A stretch of DNA of 23,607 nt from a virus. The DNA is taken from positions 1-23,607 of the IMG/VR virus record IMGVR_UViG_3300009431_000140, one strand, 5' to 3'. A program made the position numbers and the translations under genes. The notes under the pieces are model-generated. The model was not told where the DNA came from. It ran no database searches and saw nothing but the letters and a program-made list of their open reading frames with translations. How positions within the stretch are numbered: the first letter of the stretch is position 1; each line of letters opens with the position of its first letter. Shown piece by piece: positions 20,053 to 23,607 of this stretch.

Positions 20053-21210
20053 TCAACTTGCCGCCCCGATCTCTTCCGGGTCGCCGGTGGTGATTGCTTG
20101 CGTTGTGGCAACCGTGGTCCCGTCGTCTTTGTACGTCTCGACGGCGCTCGATGTCTTGCGTGCCTTCTTGAAGAACCGGCGCCACGTCTGGACGACCATT
20201 TCGCGGAAGTTGGCCGCCACGCCCGACGGTTCGGTCGTTGAAATGCTGTCGAGGCCGTCGCTCGCCAGCTTGTAGCCCGTTTTGGTCGCCAGGGCGTCGA
20301 GGATCACGTCGAGCCGGCCGCCGTCGGTCCAGTCGGCGGCGATGGTTGCGGCGGCGACGATCGACGACAACGCGCCGACGGCGTCCGCGATGCCGGCTTG
20401 CGTGCGTGCCGGTTCGCCCGTCGCGGCCACGAGCTTGACCTGGTCGAGCCGCAGCGCATCGCCGGACGTGGCCGTGTCGGACGTGCATCGGATTTCGGCC
20501 GCGCCGTCGTTTCGGTGCGCCGCGTCCAGGTCGAACCGCCGCGTCTGGTCGGTGTCGTTATGGGTGAACGCCGTGGCGTCGTCCGATAGTTGTTCCCACG
20601 CGGCGGTCAAGTAGTTATACGCATAGACATGCACCGTCGTGCCGGCCTCGCCGTAGTACCGGCCGGTAACTTCCAGCGCGACGGGCGTCAGCGCCGCGAG
20701 CACGGTGTTGAACAGGTACGACAACGACATGCCGGCGCCTTCGTCCTGGACCGTGTGGTAGGCCGCATTGCGGGTCGCGACGTCGGTGTAGGCGCCGCTC
20801 ACCTGGCCGAGCGAATCGCTCATCGCCGACGGCGCATGCGCGGACCGCACGACCGGCCCGGCCGCGGACGACGCGAACAGGGCGTCGTAGGTGGCTTGTG
20901 TCACCACCTGGAAATCGAACCGCACGGGCAGGGCGCCCGATTCGTGAACGGCAACCGTGAGGACGCCGCACGTGTTGGTGTCGGTCGTGTCGAATTCGCA
21001 ATTGTAGTACCCGCCGGGCGTGCCCTCGTCGAGCGCGCAGGCGGTGGCGTCGTTCTTGGCCGCGAACCCCTGGCCGTTTTTGGAAAGGCCGACGTCGGAC
21101 GCCGAGAGCGTGAGCGACCCTTCGGCCGTCTTCCCGTCGTCCTCGTCGAGGAACGGCCCGATCAGCACGTCGACGGCCGTCGATTGTCGCAGTACGCCAG
21201 CAAATGCCAT
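20053..21210 (-). CDS. Baseplate / receptor-binding-type phage protein (385 aa)
   Basis: The ATG at 21208-21210 has GGGAGGA 8-9 bases upstream; the longer frame is a shadow of the LamG gene. The N-terminal domain (RQSTAVDVLIGPFLDEDDG, LSASDVGLSKNG, CEFDTTDTNTCGVLTVAVHESGALPV) is a pattern I recognise from many uncultured-phage tail proteins, similar to BppU-like N-termini. The middle contains a jelly-roll-like region and the C-terminus a GYKLASDGLDSI / WRRFFKKARKTSSAVETY block. It is likely an exterior virion protein that contacts the host. Confidence 0.8.
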   Translation of the reverse strand: MAFAGVLRQSTAVDVLIGPFLDEDDGKTAEGSLTLSASDVGLSKNGQGFAAKNDATACALDEGTPGGYYNCEFDTTDTNTCGVLTVAVHESGALPVRFDFQVVTQATYDALFASSAAGPVVRSAHAPSAMSDSLGQVSGAYTDVATRNAAYHTVQDEGAGMSLSYLFNTVLAALTPVALEVTGRYYGEAGTTVHVYAYNYLTAAWEQLSDDATAFTHNDTDQTRRFDLDAAHRNDGAAEIRCTSDTATSGDALRLDQVKLVAATGEPARTQAGIADAVGALSSIVAAATIAADWTDGGRLDVILDALATKTGYKLASDGLDSISTTEPSGVAANFREMVVQTWRRFFKKARKTSSAVETYKDDGTTVATTQAITTGDPEEIGAAS

Positions 21211-21212
21211 GA

Positions 21213-21953
21213 CTATAATCCTCCCGCCATTTTGTAATGATGAATCGCCGCCGGCACGTTGGAGAACGGCCAGCAGTTTCCGGCGTCGCTGCCGGCGTAG
21301 TCGGCCGCTTCGGCGTCGGTCAGAAAACGGTGCCAGAGGTCGAGATAGTCGACCGCGCCGGTCCATTCGCCCAGGGCCACGGCGCTCCAGGTGTACGAAC
21401 CGAGCGAGAACAGCGGGCCGGCGTTCTGGTGGATCGGCAGGCCGGTCGCACTGCTGGCCGTCGTGCCGTTGACCGTAAACCTTACGCTCGACGCGTCCAC
21501 GCGCAACAGCCAGGCGAACCAAGCGCTCTCGGCCGGGGCGTCGATGGTGACGAAATCCACGGCCGAACCGTCGTCGCTCCAGACGGCCCGCAGCTTGTCG
21601 GACGATCTCAGGAAGTCGACGTGCCACAACCGCCCGGCGCCGCCGCCGTCGTTGGCGTCGTACCGTGCGGCGAGCATCGGGTTGGCCAGCGTCGTCTTGT
21701 CGTCCAGCCGGGCCAGGCCGCCGATCGAGAACGCCGGATACGTCGCACTAGGCAAGGCAAACTTGGCGTGGCTGCTGGTCAGGTGGTGGCTGGACGATTC
21801 GAGAAAGTCGGCCGCGTAGCCGTACGTCCCGTCGGTGCGCCCGACCGTCCCGACCAGGTCGGCCAGTACCAAACCGCTCACAGCGTCCACCCGCGACGCC
21901 CCGGCGGTCTCGCTCATGTCGAAGTGGGCAATATGGTCGGTCGAGAGGCTCAC
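21213..21953 (-). CDS. LamG/concanavalin-like surface protein
   Basis: The start is the GTG at 21951-21953, one base after the stop of the preceding gene and with AAAGG upstream; the ATG at 21989 is a shadow. The 246-residue product is a single beta-rich domain with DHIAHFDMSE, DFLESSSHHLTS, FSIGGLARLDD, SVRFTVNG and VDYLDLWHRFLTDAEAADY. That is the strand pattern of LamG/concanavalin jelly rolls, which end with a DEVRIW-like strand. It probably binds a carbohydrate on the host surface. Confidence 0.85.
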   Translation of the reverse strand: MSLSTDHIAHFDMSETAGASRVDAVSGLVLADLVGTVGRTDGTYGYAADFLESSSHHLTSSHAKFALPSATYPAFSIGGLARLDDKTTLANPMLAARYDANDGGGAGRLWHVDFLRSSDKLRAVWSDDGSAVDFVTIDAPAESAWFAWLLRVDASSVRFTVNGTTASSATGLPIHQNAGPLFSLGSYTWSAVALGEWTGAVDYLDLWHRFLTDAEAADYAGSDAGNCWPFSNVPAAIHHYKMAGGL

Positions 21954-21954
21954 G

Positions 21955-22263
21955 TTAATCGCCTTTCGTCGCCGCGTCACGGCCGGCACAGTGCCGCGTC
22001 ATGTCGCAGAGTGTTTCGTTCAGTTTCACCGAATCGGCCCGCCGGTCGGCTTCCCACTTGTCTTGCCGCTTGGCCAGCGCGTCCAACACGGCGGTGAATT
22101 CCTTCCGTTGGCCGGGGAGCGTCTTGGTCAACAAGTACCAAAGCACCCAAACCAAAACGGCGAACGCCCCGCCTTGGATCGCATAGTTCGCAAACGGCAT
22201 GTCGGTCACGTCCCCCACGCCGATCAAGGTAGCCGAGGTCGCCAACAGGAATAGGACTCGCAT
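21955..22263 (-). CDS. Small membrane protein, possible holin
   Basis: A 102-residue protein with two hydrophobic segments (about 2-16 and 28-46: GGAFAVLVWVLWYLL) and a charged coiled-coil tail with two Cys near the end. Alternatively a later ATG at 22202 would leave one segment. Size and topology resemble small phage holins or tail-tip membrane proteins. I cannot decide, and no endolysin is visible next to it. Confidence 0.65.
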   Translation of the reverse strand: MRVLFLLATSATLIGVGDVTDMPFANYAIQGGAFAVLVWVLWYLLTKTLPGQRKEFTAVLDALAKRQDKWEADRRADSVKLNETLCDMTRHCAGRDAATKGD

Positions 22264-22285
22264 CGCTGCCTCGCCTCGTCACTTC

Positions 22286-22374
22286 CGTTGGAAATTGGAA
22301 ATTCCTTGTTGGGTGTTGGATATTCGGGGCGTTGTCGAATATCCAATATCCAACAAGGAACGCCCAACACCCAA
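22286..22374. repeat. Palindromic repeat B, copy 1
   Basis: An 89-base element with CCTTGTTGG and GGATATTCG on one side and CGAATATCC and CCAACAAGG on the other, preceded by GGAAATTGG. It lies between a membrane protein gene and the 75-aa gene. A near-identical copy is at 22622-22709. Confidence 0.9.
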
Positions 22375-22378
22375 TACG

Positions 22379-22606
22379 TTATTCGTCATTCTCCCGCCCG
22401 CACTCACATTCCGGCGTCACGCACGGCGCCGCCGCGGCGGTTGCCGGATCGGTCGCCAGCGGGCCGTTGTCGGGGTTGGCCGCGTTCAGGGCGTTGGCCA
22501 TCGCGTCGGCGTGTTCGGGAAACGCAAACGGCAATTGCAGCGGCCGCCCGGCGTCGTCCACCAGGTGGTGACCGTGCGTGTCGTTTTGCTCCCGGTGAAA
22601 TTGCAT
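22379..22606 (-). CDS. Small phage protein between two repeats (75 aa)
   Basis: The start at 22604-22606 has GAAGGAA just upstream; the longer frame would translate repeat B. The 75-residue product has a His-rich start (REQNDTHGHHLVDD), an LQLPFAFPEHADAMANAL segment, an Ala-rich middle and a Cys-containing end (CVTPECECG). No family is recognised. Repeat copies flank it on both sides. Confidence 0.6.
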   Translation of the reverse strand: MQFHREQNDTHGHHLVDDAGRPLQLPFAFPEHADAMANALNAANPDNGPLATDPATAAAAPCVTPECECGRENDE

Positions 22607-22621
22607 TTCGCCATTCCTTCG

Positions 22622-22709
22622 CGTTGGAAATTGGAAATTCCTTGTTGGGTGTTGGTCATTCGGGCGTTGTCGAATATCCAATATCCAACAAGGAACGCCC
22701 AACACCCAA
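22622..22709. repeat. Palindromic repeat B, copy 2
   Basis: An 88-base element differing from copy 1 by two substitutions and one missing G. It keeps the palindromic arms CCTTGTTGG/CCAACAAGG. It lies between the membrane-anchored gene and the 75-aa gene. Confidence 0.9.
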
Positions 22710-22716
22710 GGTCATA

Positions 22717-23262
22717 TTATGTTGTCTTTCCAGCCGCGTCGCCGACCGGTTCGGCCGGCGGGGCAGCTACGGCCGCGGCGTACGCCTTGGCCTGTTCGAT
22801 CTCGATCGCCGCGTCGTGCAGGTTTTGGCCGTGGATCACCATCACCCGTTCCATCAGCGCCGGTTCCTTGGCCACCGCTTCGGCTAGGCGGTCGAGGTCG
22901 GCCGCGTTGTCCGCGCCGGCCCGCTTGGGCAGTTGGAAGTAAAAACACTCGGTCAGCGCGGCGAGCATTCCGGCGTCGGTCGATACCTTTTTGCGCAGGT
23001 CGCGAACCGCTTTGATCGTCTCGGCCGCGGCCAGGCTCGACACCTTACCGCAAATCAGGGCCATTCCGGGCAGTTGCCAGCGGGAGCAAACGGTCCCGAG
23101 TTTTCCGTACTCTTGCTGCCAGCCGTCGATCTTGCGTTTGAGTTCGAGCGCTTGGCCGGCCCGTTTCTTCACGTGTTGCCGAATCTGCGCCCAGCCGAGC
23201 ACGCTGGCAACGATCGCAAGCAAAATGATCAGGCCGGTTTGGATTTGGGGGTCGAGGTTCAT
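22717..23262 (-). CDS. Membrane-anchored helical protein (181 aa)
   Basis: One N-terminal membrane span (QTGLIILLAIVASVLGWAQI, residues 8-27) is followed by a basic helix (RQHVKKRAGQALELKRKI) and a long helical domain with three cysteines. The C-terminus is Ala-rich. The layout (anchor plus cytoplasmic or periplasmic coiled coil) fits a lysis accessory or tail-linked membrane protein; the family is not recognised. Its start is separated from the edge gene by a short GC-poor gap with GCTTTCCGCTTTC units (about 23297-23316). Confidence 0.7.
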   Translation of the reverse strand: MNLDPQIQTGLIILLAIVASVLGWAQIRQHVKKRAGQALELKRKIDGWQQEYGKLGTVCSRWQLPGMALICGKVSSLAAAETIKAVRDLRKKVSTDAGMLAALTECFYFQLPKRAGADNAADLDRLAEAVAKEPALMERVMVIHGQNLHDAAIEIEQAKAYAAAVAAPPAEPVGDAAGKTT

Positions 23263-23319
23263 TTCGTTTTGACTCCGAATAGTAGGGGGTAGTTAAGGTT
23301 TCCGCTTTCCGCTTTCGGT

Positions 23320-23607
23320 TTACTCGGTCAGCACGGTTTGAAAATGGCCGACGACGGCCTCCTTTCCGCTCCGCAGGGAAGCGACGACGGCGCCGACGGC
23401 AAACAGCACGCCGACAAGGGCCAAGCCGGGAAGCGTGTAGTCGGTGGCGTCTTCTCGCTCGACCGTGTCGGCGGCATTTTCAGCAGCTAACCGGGCCGCT
23501 TCGGCGTCGACGGCGGCTTGACGCCGGGCTTCGTGTTCGGCAAGCATCGCGCCGAGTTGGTTGATACCCTCGCCATTGGCGGCGACGCCCTTTTCGATCT
23601 CGACCAG
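23320..23607 (-). CDS. Coiled-coil protein with C-terminal membrane span, 5' part cut by window edge
   Basis: The frame is open to the right edge, so only the last 95 residues are visible; the ATG at 23547 is internal. A helical, Glu/Ala-rich region (MLAEHEARRQAAVDAEAARLA) is followed by a membrane segment (YTLPGLALVGVLFAVGAVVASL) and a 15-residue tail. The layout suits a membrane-tethered coiled coil. Family and function are not recognised. Confidence 0.65.
   Translation of the reverse strand: MVEIEKGVAANGEGINQLGAMLAEHEARRQAAVDAEAARLAAENAADTVEREDATDYTLPGLALVGVLFAVGAVVASLRSGKEAVVGHFQTVLTE

Noticed and set aside
22199-22942. A 247-residue plus-strand frame
   Set aside because: It translates both palindromic repeats and runs antisense to three supported genes.
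1-23607. CRISPR array or rRNA genes
   Set aside because: No regularly spaced repeats of the right length and no rRNA-like sequence were seen by eye.

Overview
This window looks like about 23.6 kb of a temperate, tailed (siphovirus-type, HK97-fold) bacteriophage genome. Nearly every gene is on the minus strand, so the genes are best read from the right edge to the left. The likely host is a planctomycete. That is an inference from the high GC content, the many GGCCGG-rich stretches, and dispersed intergenic repeats containing ATGACGAA / TTCGTCAT or GGAAATTGG units, which from memory I associate with planctomycete genomes. No search was run to confirm it.

Layout, right to left. At 23607-21213 there is a cut-off membrane/coiled-coil gene, two more membrane proteins, a small protein between two near-identical palindromic repeats, and a LamG-like surface protein. 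At 21210-19137 there is a receptor-binding or baseplate-type protein, a small fibre-adaptor-like protein and an HNH endonuclease. At 19100-11611 lies the packaging and head module: P27-type small terminase, large terminase, a tiny membrane protein, portal, prohead protease, major capsid protein, gp6-like connector and head closure protein. At 11614-5556 lies the tail module: gp10-like protein, DUF3168-like terminator, tail tube, small protein, tail assembly chaperone with a programmed -1 frameshift, tape measure, distal tail protein and two accessory beta-rich proteins. A single plus-strand gene at 5151-5546 (zinc ribbon plus two membrane segments) looks like a moron.

The integration module is at 4392-2901: a small excisionase-like gene, a tyrosine integrase, and the 3' half of a tRNA-Ser(CGA) gene beside the integrase stop codon. 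The tRNA half has no 5' half even though it lies on the integrase side, and phage-like genes continue on its other side. This is the arrangement of an attP site, not attL or attR, so the sequence is probably an unintegrated (circular or virion) phage genome. Beyond a strong terminator (2440-2498) the minus-strand genes continue: a small membrane protein, a Cys-rich protein, a phage CsrA, an HD-domain nucleotidohydrolase, a small unknown protein, and the start of a DUF5131 (Gp37/Gp68) gene cut by the left edge.

The most notable items are: the attP logic with candidate arm sites; a textbook A AAA AAC slippery site in the tail chaperone gene; one good and one weaker promoter-hairpin-terminator unit that could encode small RNAs divergent from the excisionase-integrase operon; a dedicated promoter and structured leader in front of the capsid gene, with CsrA-type CANGGA motifs in a genome that encodes its own CsrA; and host-type repeats that have become coding sequence in structural genes.
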